Positions 35,907 to 44,740 of a stretch of 64,000 nt of DNA are shown here, in pieces. The notes beneath the pieces are model-generated. The model made no database searches, had not been told where the DNA came from, and saw only the letters and a list, made by a program, of their open reading frames with translations. A program made the position numbers and the translations under genes. Each line of letters opens with the position of its first letter. Position 1 is the stretch's first letter. The DNA comes from Planctomycetes bacterium MalM25 (GTDB taxonomy: Bacteria; Planctomycetota; Planctomycetia; Pirellulales; Lacipirellulaceae), in contig CP036424.1 in the NCBI GenBank assembly GCA_007745835.1, forward strand, positions 4,513,968 to 4,577,967. The letters run 5' to 3'.

Positions 35907-37166
35907 TCAGTGGTTGTGGTAGCTCAGCGAGATCGGCAGCCGCGGGTCCTGCACCGGCAGCAGCCACTTGCCCGCCGCGCCGCTCATCCAGGCCCAGGCG
36001 AACACGCCCAGGGCGCCGAGGGTCGTCGCCACGGCGAGCAGCAACGCCACCGTCAGGCTCCCCTCACCCCGCACCTGCGGCAGGATGATGTACGCGAGGT
36101 CGCACCAGTGGATCACCAGCATCCAGACGGCCCAGAACTTCATCATGGTCGGGCTGCGGCGGACCGCGCTGGACATGAAGCCGAGGAACGGGATCAGCAG
36201 GTGGCCGAACACCAGCAGCAGCCCCCAGAAAGGCCAGGCGCCCTGCTGGCGGATATCGTACCAAAGGGTCTCTTCGGGGATCGCCGCGTACCAGATCAGC
36301 AAGTACTGGCTGAACGCGATGTAGCCCCAGAAGACCACGAACGCGAACATCAGCTTCGCGATGTCGTGGCGTTGCTCAACGGTGACCGACTGGGTCAGCA
36401 CGCCACGCTCTTGGAGCTTGATCACCAGCAGCATCGTGAGCGCCAGGAAGGCACCGAACGAGCCGGCGAAGAAGTACACGCCGAACATCGTGCTGAACCA
36501 GTGCGGCTCGAGCGACATCATCCAGTCGAACGAGGCGAAGTTCATCGACAGGGCGTAGAGCAGGATCATCGGGCCGGCCCACCACTGCATCGACTTGGCC
36601 CGCTTGAGCGGCTCGCTGCTGTCCTGGCGGACCGACATGCCGAGCATCGTCCGCGCCATCCAGACCCAGAGAGCGTAGTAGATCACCGAACGGATCGCGA
36701 AGAACTGCGGCTCGAGGTAGCCCGATTTCGACTTCAAGATGGGGTCGTCGCTGATGAACTTGCCCGCTTCCCACAGGCTGGCCCACGGGTAGAGCGAACC
36801 GTCGTTCCAGAGGACGGTCGCCAGCACCGGCAGGTACAGCACGGCCGACACGCTCAGCGTGCTCGCGGTGACCTCGGCGAGCCGACGGACCGGGGTGCCC
36901 CAGCGGCCGCCGGTGATGTGATGCCCGAGCACGAAGAACAGCCCGCCCACGCCGAGCGAGGTGACGTACATCACCGCCAGCAGGTAGGCGTGGCAGAACT
37001 GCTGCCACAGGACCGCGTTGTCATCGGACGAGCCGATCGCCCACGCGACCAAGCCCACAACCGCCAGCAGGCCGGCGCCCGCGACGCCGGGGACGAACCC
37101 CTTCGCGGCGAGGCCGTTGGGGGCTTGGCGGATCTCGGTGATGTCGGCGTAAAGCTGACTGGCCAT
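35907..37166 (-). CDS. actF: Alternative complex III subunit ActF (NrfD-like membrane protein)
   Basis: The 419-residue integral membrane protein has about 10 TM helices. ActF hallmarks are WQQFCHAYLLAVMYVTSLGVGGLFF, FASFDWMMSLEPHWFSTMFG, IAFSQYLLIWYAAIPEETLWY and LLIPFLGFMSSAVRR. ActF and ActC are the paired NrfD-type membrane subunits of ACIII, which oxidises menaquinol. It is preceded by actDE with a 77-bp spacer. Confidence 0.93.
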   Translation of the reverse strand: MASQLYADITEIRQAPNGLAAKGFVPGVAGAGLLAVVGLVAWAIGSSDDNAVLWQQFCHAYLLAVMYVTSLGVGGLFFVLGHHITGGRWGTPVRRLAEVTASTLSVSAVLYLPVLATVLWNDGSLYPWASLWEAGKFISDDPILKSKSGYLEPQFFAIRSVIYYALWVWMARTMLGMSVRQDSSEPLKRAKSMQWWAGPMILLYALSMNFASFDWMMSLEPHWFSTMFGVYFFAGSFGAFLALTMLLVIKLQERGVLTQSVTVEQRHDIAKLMFAFVVFWGYIAFSQYLLIWYAAIPEETLWYDIRQQGAWPFWGLLLVFGHLLIPFLGFMSSAVRRSPTMMKFWAVWMLVIHWCDLAYIILPQVRGEGSLTVALLLAVATTLGALGVFAWAWMSGAAGKWLLPVQDPRLPISLSYHNH

Positions 37167-37243
37167 CTCTTTATCGGCTCTTAAGTTTCATCGCAGAGAG
37201 GAGACAAACGGTTCCCACTGCGTGCTCTGTGGTTAATTAAGAA
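37167..37243. repeat. Operon spacer with CTCTGTGGTTAAT-type repeat
   Basis: The spacer between actDE and actF contains CATCGCAGAGAGGAGACAAA and GTGCTCTGTGGTTAATTAAG. The latter matches the end of the coxA/coxC spacer at about 31435. Confidence 0.5.
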
Positions 37244-38662
37244 TCAACTGCGGTCTTCCATCGCCCGACGCTTCTCCGCGGGGAGATCGTCGGCCGACGC
37301 GTTCTGCGATCGCTGCAACGCTTGGATGTACAACACGATCGCCCAGCGATCCTCGGGGGTGATGTGACTGGCGTAGCCGGGCATCTTGCGGCGGCCGTTG
37401 CTGATCGTGTCGAAGACCCGACCGACCGGCTGGGTCACCACCGCCTCGACGTGCAGGCTGGTCGGCGGCGTCCAGGTGGCGCCGCTGACCTTCATCGCCC
37501 GCTTCGAAACGAGGCCGTCGCCGTTGCCCGCCAGCCCGTGGCAGGCGGCGCAGTGGATGTTGTAGCGTTGCTGGCCCCGATCCATGAGTTCCTCGTTCAC
37601 CGTCAACGACTCGGGGAAGTCCTTGATCCAGTTCCGCTCGTTGGCGGCCTCGTCCTCCGGGGCGGCCGCGGGGGCTTCGCCGTCGTCGCCTTGATCGTCG
37701 GCGTCGTCGCTGGCGAAGCGAGCCGGGATGCGGCGGGCTTCACGCGAGGCGAACCGCAGCGAATCGCTGCCGAAAAAGCCGGTCAGGTTCGAGTCCGATT
37801 CGACACCCTCGTAGAACTCGGTGTCACCCCTCAGGCCGCCGCGGGCGACCGTGCCGGTGATCGGCTTGCGGGGGGAGAGGACATCGCCGAAGACCGACGA
37901 GGCGGTCTGCGCCTTGAACTTGGCCTGCGATTCCATGTCCTTGAACAGGGAGATCCGCGGCACGCTGGAGGTGGTCGATGAGCTCATCCAGATGTACAGC
38001 GGGATGAGCAGCGCGGCGGTCGCGGTCACGGCGCCCACCAGGTGGATCACTCCGGGCAAGGTGTGGCCCTCGGCGATCTCGTCGATCGGCTCGACCGACG
38101 TGGCTCCGATCGAGGTGAGGTAGGCCCCGGTCTCGGCGTCGGCGTACTTGGCGTCGTCCGACTCGATGAACAGGAAGAACCCATCGTCGGTCGCGCGGGC
38201 GAAGCCCTCGTTGCGGAACAGCGGGTTGGAGAGCTTCGGCAGCTGGTTGAGGATCAGCATCCCGAAGAACGCGCCGAACGCGCTCAGGAGGATGATGCAC
38301 TCGAAGGTGACCGGGATGAACGCCGGGATGCTAGAGAAGCCCGGCTTGGCGCTGATCTGGAACGCGTAGCCCGACAGCCACCACGGGCCCTCGAGGCCGT
38401 TGCAGTAGAGCTGCATGCCCAGGCCGACCAAGCAACCGGTCATGCCCATGACGAGCGAGATGAACGGCAGGATCGTCCCCTTCGCCTTGAGCGCGTCGTC
38501 GATGCCGATGATCGCGAACGGCGAGAAGGCTTCGACCTTCTTGTAGCCGTCGTCGGTCACCCGCTCGGCGGCGGCGATCAGCTCGTCCGGGCCCTCGAAC
38601 TGCGCGAGCAGACCGAGGCGCTTCGGCTCGGGCGTGGCGTTGGTGTCGTGTGTGTCGGACAT
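37244..38662 (-). CDS. actDE: Fused ActD-ActE protein of alternative complex III
   Basis: The 472-residue protein starts with an ActD (DUF3341-like) domain: LGLLAQFEGPDELIAAAERV, two TM helices near residues 65-85 and 118-140, GFFLFIESDD. A third TM (about residues 205-227) and a flexible acidic linker (about 325-345) follow. The C-terminal cytochrome c domain (ActE) has CAACHGLAGNGDG and the Met ligand in RKMPGYASHI. In Rhodothermus marinus ACIII, ActD and ActE are separate proteins; here they are one chain. The fusion would tether the mono-heme cytochrome to the membrane subunit. Confidence 0.9.
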   Translation of the reverse strand: MSDTHDTNATPEPKRLGLLAQFEGPDELIAAAERVTDDGYKKVEAFSPFAIIGIDDALKAKGTILPFISLVMGMTGCLVGLGMQLYCNGLEGPWWLSGYAFQISAKPGFSSIPAFIPVTFECIILLSAFGAFFGMLILNQLPKLSNPLFRNEGFARATDDGFFLFIESDDAKYADAETGAYLTSIGATSVEPIDEIAEGHTLPGVIHLVGAVTATAALLIPLYIWMSSSTTSSVPRISLFKDMESQAKFKAQTASSVFGDVLSPRKPITGTVARGGLRGDTEFYEGVESDSNLTGFFGSDSLRFASREARRIPARFASDDADDQGDDGEAPAAAPEDEAANERNWIKDFPESLTVNEELMDRGQQRYNIHCAACHGLAGNGDGLVSKRAMKVSGATWTPPTSLHVEAVVTQPVGRVFDTISNGRRKMPGYASHITPEDRWAIVLYIQALQRSQNASADDLPAEKRRAMEDRS

Positions 38663-38768
38663 GAGTAAAGGCTGTCGGCTAGCGGCCGTTGGCTATCAGC
38701 AGTTTGATTTGTCTCGTTAACTTCGATTCGAGCCGACAGCCGGGGGCCATCAGTCGAAAGCCGCCACG
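38663..38768. repeat. Operon spacer with degenerate GGCTGTCGGCTAGCGG repeats
   Basis: The spacer between actC and actDE has AAAGGCTGTCGGCTAGCGG (about 38667) and AGCCGACAGCCGGGGGCC (about 38731). They are in inverted orientation and could form a hairpin. It is related to the coxC/coxD spacer repeat at about 30152. Confidence 0.55.
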
Positions 38769-40187
38769 TCAGTGGCTCCCCTTCGCGTGGCCATCGACGT
38801 GCGCCATCACCTGCTTCACCTCGCTCATCGCCACGATCGGCAGGAAGCGGCAGAACAGCAGGAACAGCGTGAAGAACAGCCCGAAGCTGCCGATCAGCAT
38901 GCCCAGGTCGATCCAGGTCGGCACGAACGATTGCCAGCTGCCCGGCAGGAACGTCCGCTCCAGCGACAGGATGATGACGAACCGCTCGAACCACATCCCG
39001 ATGTTCACGAAGATCGAGATGATGAAGATGATCAACGGTCGCTCGCGGACCCACTTGAACCAGAACAGCTGCGGCGAGATCACGTTGCACGTGACCATCG
39101 TCCAGTAGGCCCACCAGGTCGGGCCGAACGCCCGGTTCATGAAGCAGAACTGCTCGTACGGGTTGCCCCCGTACCAGGCAATGAAGAACTCGGTCAGGTA
39201 GGCGAAGCCGACCATCGAGCCGGTGGCGATGATGACCTTGCACATGCAGTCGATGTGCCGCATCGTCACGATGTCCTTCAGCCCGAACCACTCGCGGGCC
39301 GGGATCATCAGCGTCAGCACCATGCCGAATCCGCTGAACACGGCGCCCGCGACGAAGTAAGGCGGGAAGATCGTCGTGTGCCAGCCGGGCAGCTGGCTCA
39401 CCGCGAAGTCGAAGCTAACGATCGTGTGCACCGAGAGAACGAGCGGCGTCGCCAGGGCGGCGAGCAGCGTGTACGCCTTCTCGTAAACGCGCCACTGGGT
39501 CGCCGAACCGGTCCAGCCGACCGACAGCAGGCCGTAGGCGAATCGCCGGATCGGGTTGACCGCCCGGTCCCGCAGGGTCGCCAGGTCGGGGATCATGCCC
39601 ATGTACCAGAACAGCAGCGAGACGGTCGCGTAGGTCGAGACAGCGAACACGTCCCACAGCAGCGGGCTGCGGAACTGCGGCCACATGTAGAGGCGCGTCT
39701 CCGGCAGCGGGAACAGGTAGTAGGCGAACCAGACGCGGCCGACGTGGATGCCCGGGAACGTGCCCGCGCAGACGACCGCGAAGATCGTCATCGCCTCGGC
39801 GAAGCGGTTGATGCTCGTCCGCCAGTGCTGCCGGAAAAGGAACAGGATCGCCGAGATCAGCGTGCCCGCGTGGCCGATGCCGACCCAGAACACGAAGTTC
39901 ACGATCGGGAAGCCCCAGCTCACCGAGTTCTGGTTACCCCAGACCCCGACGCCCGTGATGATCAGGTAGCCGATCATCGCGCCGAACGCGCCGGCGAGGC
40001 TCGCGGCGATCGCGAAGCCGATGAACCAAGCCATCGGCGGACGCGGGTTCTCCGCGATCGAACAGACCTTCTCGGTGACCGAGTGGTAGTCGTTGTCCCC
40101 CTCGATCCAGGGAGGATCGACCCAAGGCTCCGGAACGGAGCCCAGCTTTCCGGGGAGGTAGCCGGCGGAGATATCGGCGGTCGCCAT
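38769..40187 (-). CDS. actC: Alternative complex III subunit ActC (NrfD-like quinol-binding membrane protein)
   Basis: The 472-residue protein has about 10 TM helices and the ActC/NrfD pattern. It includes [40 protein letters not shown] and [20 protein letters not shown], plus a long segment [21 protein letters not shown]. ActC is the membrane subunit with the proposed menaquinol-binding site. It is encoded directly after actB (42-bp gap). Confidence 0.95.
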   Translation of the reverse strand: MATADISAGYLPGKLGSVPEPWVDPPWIEGDNDYHSVTEKVCSIAENPRPPMAWFIGFAIAASLAGAFGAMIGYLIITGVGVWGNQNSVSWGFPIVNFVFWVGIGHAGTLISAILFLFRQHWRTSINRFAEAMTIFAVVCAGTFPGIHVGRVWFAYYLFPLPETRLYMWPQFRSPLLWDVFAVSTYATVSLLFWYMGMIPDLATLRDRAVNPIRRFAYGLLSVGWTGSATQWRVYEKAYTLLAALATPLVLSVHTIVSFDFAVSQLPGWHTTIFPPYFVAGAVFSGFGMVLTLMIPAREWFGLKDIVTMRHIDCMCKVIIATGSMVGFAYLTEFFIAWYGGNPYEQFCFMNRAFGPTWWAYWTMVTCNVISPQLFWFKWVRERPLIIFIISIFVNIGMWFERFVIILSLERTFLPGSWQSFVPTWIDLGMLIGSFGLFFTLFLLFCRFLPIVAMSEVKQVMAHVDGHAKGSH

Positions 40188-40229
40188 AACGCGTTAGCTG
40201 TTAGGTGCTGCTTGTTTCTCGGTGAATGA
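40188..40229. repeat. Short operon spacer with GTTAGCTGTTAGGTGCT
   Basis: The 42-bp spacer between actB and actC contains a degenerate TTAGCTGTTAGG repeat of the kind in other spacers of this operon. Confidence 0.35.
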
Positions 40230-43200
40230 TCAGACCCGCGCCGGCTTCTTCAGCGGCTGGATCTGGTACAGCGCGTGCTTCTCTTCGTCGTGCCCTTCTT
40301 CCCCATGACCGCCTTCGCCGTGCTCGCCCTCGTCGCCGTGGCCCTCGTGGCCGTGCGACTCAACCTTTTCGGGCCGCTTGAGCATCGGGTGCGGGTTGGT
40401 GATCTTCGCCAGGAAGCTCGTCCGGGGGTTGGTCATCAGCTCCGTGAGGATGCCGTACGAGCGGGGGCTGTCGTGGGCGGCCCGAACGCGTGACTCCTGG
40501 TCACGCAGGTCGCCGAACTCGATCGCCCGGGTCGGGCACGCCTGCTGGCAGGCGGACTGGATGGCGCCGTCGGCGATCGGCTCGCCCGCGTTCTTCGCGG
40601 CGATGCGGCCGGCGGAGATCCGCTGGGTGCAGTAGGTGCACTTCTCCATCACGCCCCGGCTGCGGACGGTGACCTCCGGGTTCACTACGAGCTGCTGCAG
40701 CTCGTTGGCGGGGTCGTAGAGCGGCTTGGTGTAGCGGAAGTAGTTGAAGCGACGCACCTTGTACGGGCAGTTGTTCGCACAGTACCGCGTGCCGATGCAG
40801 CGGTTGTAGGTCATGCCGTTCAGGCCCTCGTCGTCGTGCACCGTCGCGGCGACGGGGCAGACCTCCTCACAAGGTGCCGTTTCGCAGTGCTGGCAGGCGA
40901 TCGGCTGGTGGGCGACTTCGGGGTTGTCGAAGTTCGCCGGGTCGGACGGGTCCTCGGGGTTCACCACGCCCTTGAAGTAACGGTCGATGCGGATCCAGTG
41001 CATCTCGCGGCCCTTGGCCACCTGGTCCTTGCCGACGACCGGCACGTTGTTCTCCGCCTGGCAGGCGACCATGCACGCGTTGCAACCGATGCACTTGCCG
41101 AGGTCGATCGACATGCCCCAGGCGTGGTCGCCCTTGTACTCGGTCAGGTTCCACAGCGGCTCGGTCGGGCGGTGCTCGCCGTTCGTGTGAACCATCACGT
41201 CGTGGCTCTTGTGCGGAGCGAACTCCGGATCGAGCTGATACAGCTCCTGCGAGCCCTCGCGGATCAGCTCGCCGGTGCGGCGGCCGATCGCTTCGAGGCC
41301 CATCTGGTCGATGGCGTGGTGGTCCTGCGTGGTCGCTAGCAAGTAAGCCTTGTTCGTGCCGCTGATCGAGGCGCCGGTCACGAAGCCGGTCGTCGACGCG
41401 CCGCGGAGCGGGTAGGCGTTCACGCCGACCGATTCAGCGGGGGCGGGCAGCCACAGGGCCGCCAAGTCGTTGGCGTAGAGGCCCCCTTCGGGCTTGCCGG
41501 TGTCCGGGTCGAGCAGGCCGCCGACGCGGCCCGCGGCGGTGCGGCCGTAACCCAACGCGAGGGCGATCGAGCCCTTCGCCTGGCCCGGCATCACGTAGAC
41601 CGGCGCGGACACGCTCCGATCGCCGACGCTCAGCGTGGCGAGCTCGCCCTGCTTGAGCCCCAGCTCCTCGGCGGTCATCGGGTTCACCAGGGCGGCGTTG
41701 TCCCAGGTGAGCTTCGTGAGGAAGTCGGGGGTCTCTTGCATCCAGCCGCTGTTCGCGAGGCGGCCGTCGTAGGTCGCGCTGCTCGGCGTGAAGACGACTT
41801 CGACCCCCTCGGCCGACGTAGCAGGAGCCTCGAAATCGCCGCCCGACAGCGAGGCGTCGACCGGCTTGGCCTCATCGGCCTCAAGGTAACCGTCGTGCAG
41901 CAGCTTGTTCCAAACGTCCTCGTCCGGCACGTCGGCCGCTTCCGACAGGGCGGTGGCGACCATCTGCTTGGCGTCGGGCGCCTCGTCGCCGGCGAGCTGG
42001 GCGAGGACCTCGATCACCGAGCGACCGCCCAGGAGGGGCTCGATCATCGGCTGGCAGACACCGACTGTGCCGTCCCACGCGATCACGTCGCCCCACTCCT
42101 CGAGCGGGTGGGTCTGCGGCAGCGACCACTGGCAGACACGCGAGGTCTCGTCGTCGTACGCGCCGAGGCGGACCGTGTGCTCAACGCCTCCAACGGCCTC
42201 CGCGAAGCCCGGGGCGTCGTACGCCGGGTTGCCGTCGAGCACCAGCAGCGTGTCGATCGAATCGGCGTCCGCGATGAGGGCGTCGATGCCGGCGGCCTCG
42301 ACGCGGGGCTTCGGCTCCTCGGTGAAGAGGACCGTCTTGCCGAGATTCCCCAGCAGGCTGTTGATCTCGTGCCCCAGAGCGTGGACCTCGGCCGGCTGGC
42401 CGGCGCCGATCGCCACGACCCCGGCGCCCTGATGGTGAGCCAGGTCGTCAGCGAGCGCCTCGACGAACTGCCCACGCGACGGCTCAACGACCCCTTCGGT
42501 CTCGTAGATGTTCTCGCTGTGCTGGCGCGCGCCGTTGGCGAGCTCCTTGATCTTGTCGCGGAGCTCGACCAGCAGGCCACCGATCTCAGACGATTTAAGC
42601 GGCATCCGGTGGTCGGCCGCGGCGCCGGTCGCGCTGAAGAAGCTCTCGACCGACCACAGGCGGTTCATCTCGCCGTCCGGGTCGCGCCCCTCGGCGTAGT
42701 CACGCGCCGTCCGGAGCGAGTCGGGCATGGCGGTCAGCAGGTCGGCGTCGAACGTGGCGATCACCTTCGCGATGACCTTCTTTTCGCCCGACTCATCGGC
42801 CTCGGCCAACCGGTAGTGCGTCCGCAACCGCTTGCCGAAGGCGAGCTCGGCGCCCGCCAGCTCGTTCTCGCGCGACAGCGGGTTGTGCTGGTAGAACTTG
42901 GCCGCGGGAAACTTGTCCCGCACGCGGTCGAGGGCCGCATAGAACGCGTGCGAGTCGATCGACGGGGTCAGGACCGCGAGGCCGGCGCCGTCGCCGAGCG
43001 CCTCGACGCGTTCGGCGAGATAGGCCTCGAAGTCGGACCACTGCTTGCCGAACACCTTGCCGCCGGCCCGCTGCTGCACGCGGCTCGCGCGGTCCGGGTC
43101 GTACAGGGCGAGCGTCGCCGCTTGCGAGAAGGCGTCCGAGGCGCCGCGGGCGGCGGGGTGCTCCGGGTTGCCCTCGACCTTGATCGGCCGTTCGTCGTAC

Positions 43201-43532
43201 TTGGTGACCAGCAGGTGACGCGGCGCGCCGGCCCACGAGATATTGGTCGCGTAGTGCTGCATCGTGCCCGGGACGTAGCCCTCGGGACGATCGGCGAACG
43301 GCGTTATCTGCTCGGTCTCCCAGCGGCAGCCGGCAGCGCCCGCCAGCGCGAACGAAGCGCTCATCAGCTGCATCCAACGACGCCGCGACACGCCCTCGGG
43401 GAACTCGGAGGCGGCCTGCGGGAACTCCCGCGCCAGGAAGTCCTGAAACGCGTCGGTGCTCTGCAGCTCGTCGAGGCTACGCCAGTACGGGCTGACTTGG
43501 GTGCCGGCGGGGGTGTCGGTCGCTTGGGTCAT
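40230..43532 (-). CDS. actB: Alternative complex III subunit ActB (molybdopterin-oxidoreductase-like + Fe-S domain)
   Basis: The 1100-residue protein has a twin-arginine-like [20 protein letters not shown] ending in a possible lipobox Cys. The first roughly 750 residues resemble a molybdopterin oxidoreductase without the expected Mo-pterin ligands (as in other ActB). The C-terminal ferredoxin domain has Cys clusters for four Fe-S centres: [37 protein letters not shown] and CTYCTQRI...CQQACP. The tail is His/Glu/Gly-rich ([20 protein letters not shown]). It carries electrons from ActC to the ActA hemes. Confidence 0.95.
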   Translation of the reverse strand: MTQATDTPAGTQVSPYWRSLDELQSTDAFQDFLAREFPQAASEFPEGVSRRRWMQLMSASFALAGAAGCRWETEQITPFADRPEGYVPGTMQHYATNISWAGAPRHLLVTKYDERPIKVEGNPEHPAARGASDAFSQAATLALYDPDRASRVQQRAGGKVFGKQWSDFEAYLAERVEALGDGAGLAVLTPSIDSHAFYAALDRVRDKFPAAKFYQHNPLSRENELAGAELAFGKRLRTHYRLAEADESGEKKVIAKVIATFDADLLTAMPDSLRTARDYAEGRDPDGEMNRLWSVESFFSATGAAADHRMPLKSSEIGGLLVELRDKIKELANGARQHSENIYETEGVVEPSRGQFVEALADDLAHHQGAGVVAIGAGQPAEVHALGHEINSLLGNLGKTVLFTEEPKPRVEAAGIDALIADADSIDTLLVLDGNPAYDAPGFAEAVGGVEHTVRLGAYDDETSRVCQWSLPQTHPLEEWGDVIAWDGTVGVCQPMIEPLLGGRSVIEVLAQLAGDEAPDAKQMVATALSEAADVPDEDVWNKLLHDGYLEADEAKPVDASLSGGDFEAPATSAEGVEVVFTPSSATYDGRLANSGWMQETPDFLTKLTWDNAALVNPMTAEELGLKQGELATLSVGDRSVSAPVYVMPGQAKGSIALALGYGRTAAGRVGGLLDPDTGKPEGGLYANDLAALWLPAPAESVGVNAYPLRGASTTGFVTGASISGTNKAYLLATTQDHHAIDQMGLEAIGRRTGELIREGSQELYQLDPEFAPHKSHDVMVHTNGEHRPTEPLWNLTEYKGDHAWGMSIDLGKCIGCNACMVACQAENNVPVVGKDQVAKGREMHWIRIDRYFKGVVNPEDPSDPANFDNPEVAHQPIACQHCETAPCEEVCPVAATVHDDEGLNGMTYNRCIGTRYCANNCPYKVRRFNYFRYTKPLYDPANELQQLVVNPEVTVRSRGVMEKCTYCTQRISAGRIAAKNAGEPIADGAIQSACQQACPTRAIEFGDLRDQESRVRAAHDSPRSYGILTELMTNPRTSFLAKITNPHPMLKRPEKVESHGHEGHGDEGEHGEGGHGEEGHDEEKHALYQIQPLKKPARV

Positions 43533-43598
43533 CGCGGCGCGGTCGGGTGAAGACGCGGCTATTGAATCGGGCGGGTCGCTGCACAGCCCAAAAGGCTG

Positions 43599-44294
43599 TT
43601 AGCGGTGACAGGTCGTGCAGTTCGTGTTCGGGTGAATGTCGACACCGCTCTGCTTGAGCGAGGCGAGCACGTCCTCGGTGTTCATATCGGTCGTGTCCTG
43701 CCACGCCATGTTCGTGATCTGATCGAGCGGCCGCAGACGGGGCGTGGGGTCGCGGTGGCAATCGAGGCACCAGCTCATCGAGAGCGACTTCTCTTGGTGC
43801 ACGACCTCCATCTTGTCGATGCGGCCGTGGCACTCCACGCAGCCGACGCCCTTGTTCACGTGGGCCGAGTGGTTGAAGTAGACGTAGTCCGCCAGGTCGT
43901 GGACCCGCTCCCAACGCATCGGCTCGCCTGTGGCGAGGCTGTCGCGGATCGGCTGGAGCTTCACGCTGGTCGGATGGACCACCGTCTTGGCCATCGCGCC
44001 GTCCGGGTTGGTCGCCGCGTTATGGCAATTGCCGCACGTGTTGGTCGAGGGGACCGCGGCGTGGCCCGCCTTGTCGACGGTGTCGTGGCAGTACCGGCAG
44101 TCCATCTTCAGCTCGCCCGCGTGCAGCTTGTGGCTGAACGGGACGGGCTGGGTCGGCTGGTACCCGGTGTACATCACGTCCGGGTAAGTGCCGTAAAACA
44201 GCACGGCCCCCGCGAAGGCGCCCCCGGCGAGTACGCCGAAGATCACCATGAACGTGAAGGTGTTGACCCACGGCGGGAAATGGAATCGGTCCAC
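43599..44294 (-). CDS. actA: Alternative complex III subunit ActA, pentaheme cytochrome c
   Basis: The 231-residue protein starts with GTG at 44294. It has one N-terminal TM anchor (FTFMVIFGVLAGGAFAGAVLF) and five CXXCH heme sites (CRYCH, CGNCH, CVECH, CLDCH, CTTCH). His residues in PFSHKLHAGELK and FNHSAHVNKG are likely axial ligands. It is the first gene of the act-cox operon. It hands electrons from ActB to the mono-heme ActE domain or to the oxidase. Confidence 0.95.
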   Translation of the reverse strand: MDRFHFPPWVNTFTFMVIFGVLAGGAFAGAVLFYGTYPDVMYTGYQPTQPVPFSHKLHAGELKMDCRYCHDTVDKAGHAAVPSTNTCGNCHNAATNPDGAMAKTVVHPTSVKLQPIRDSLATGEPMRWERVHDLADYVYFNHSAHVNKGVGCVECHGRIDKMEVVHQEKSLSMSWCLDCHRDPTPRLRPLDQITNMAWQDTTDMNTEDVLASLKQSGVDIHPNTNCTTCHR

Positions 44295-44740
44295 GTCAGC
44301 TGGGCGGCGGTGAGGTCGATCGGGCGTAAAAAACGTGCGGGCTCTCCGGCGCCAGCAGGGCTAGGGCGCAGCAGAGCCTAGGAAACGTAACTACTTATCG
44401 GAGACCGAGATAGCCACATTCGGGTCACACCCTATCGGGGGGGTCATCTCGCGTGCCGGGTTGGCGTTTTCCCCTTCGGGAATTGTTGGAAGCGAACCAC
44501 CCCTTTCGTGGATAATTCAGGGCATCCCGGCGCCCTGGCTAATAACAATTCGGTTTGCCGCACCCCGGACAAGAGCCGGCGTCACGACGCCGCGTCGAAC
44601 TCATCGGCGGTGGCTTCGCCGGGGGCAGGTTCGGGTCGGCCAAAGTGTTGCCGGCGGGGATCGGGGCGGGATACGATGCATACTGTCTGCAATCAAGGCG
44701 AGGCTGTGGCCCGCCGTTCTCTCGACACGGGACTCCCCGC
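44295..44740. other. Divergent intergenic region between actA and the glycoside hydrolase gene
   Basis: The 446-bp region should hold the promoters of the act-cox operon (minus) and of the glycoside hydrolase (plus). TTCCCCTTCGGGAA (44469-44482) is a small hairpin, and GTGGATAATTCAG (about 44508) is AT-rich for this genome. I see no confident -35/-10 pair on either strand. The ORF of the hydrolase extends into this region upstream of the chosen start. Confidence 0.35.

Noticed and set aside
38772-40229. 485-codon plus-strand frame opposite actC
   Set aside because: Highly charged shadow frame; the minus strand encodes a canonical NrfD-like protein.
41736-43550. 604-codon plus-strand frame opposite actB
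   Set aside because: Antisense to a gene with intact Fe-S motifs; no protein-like features.
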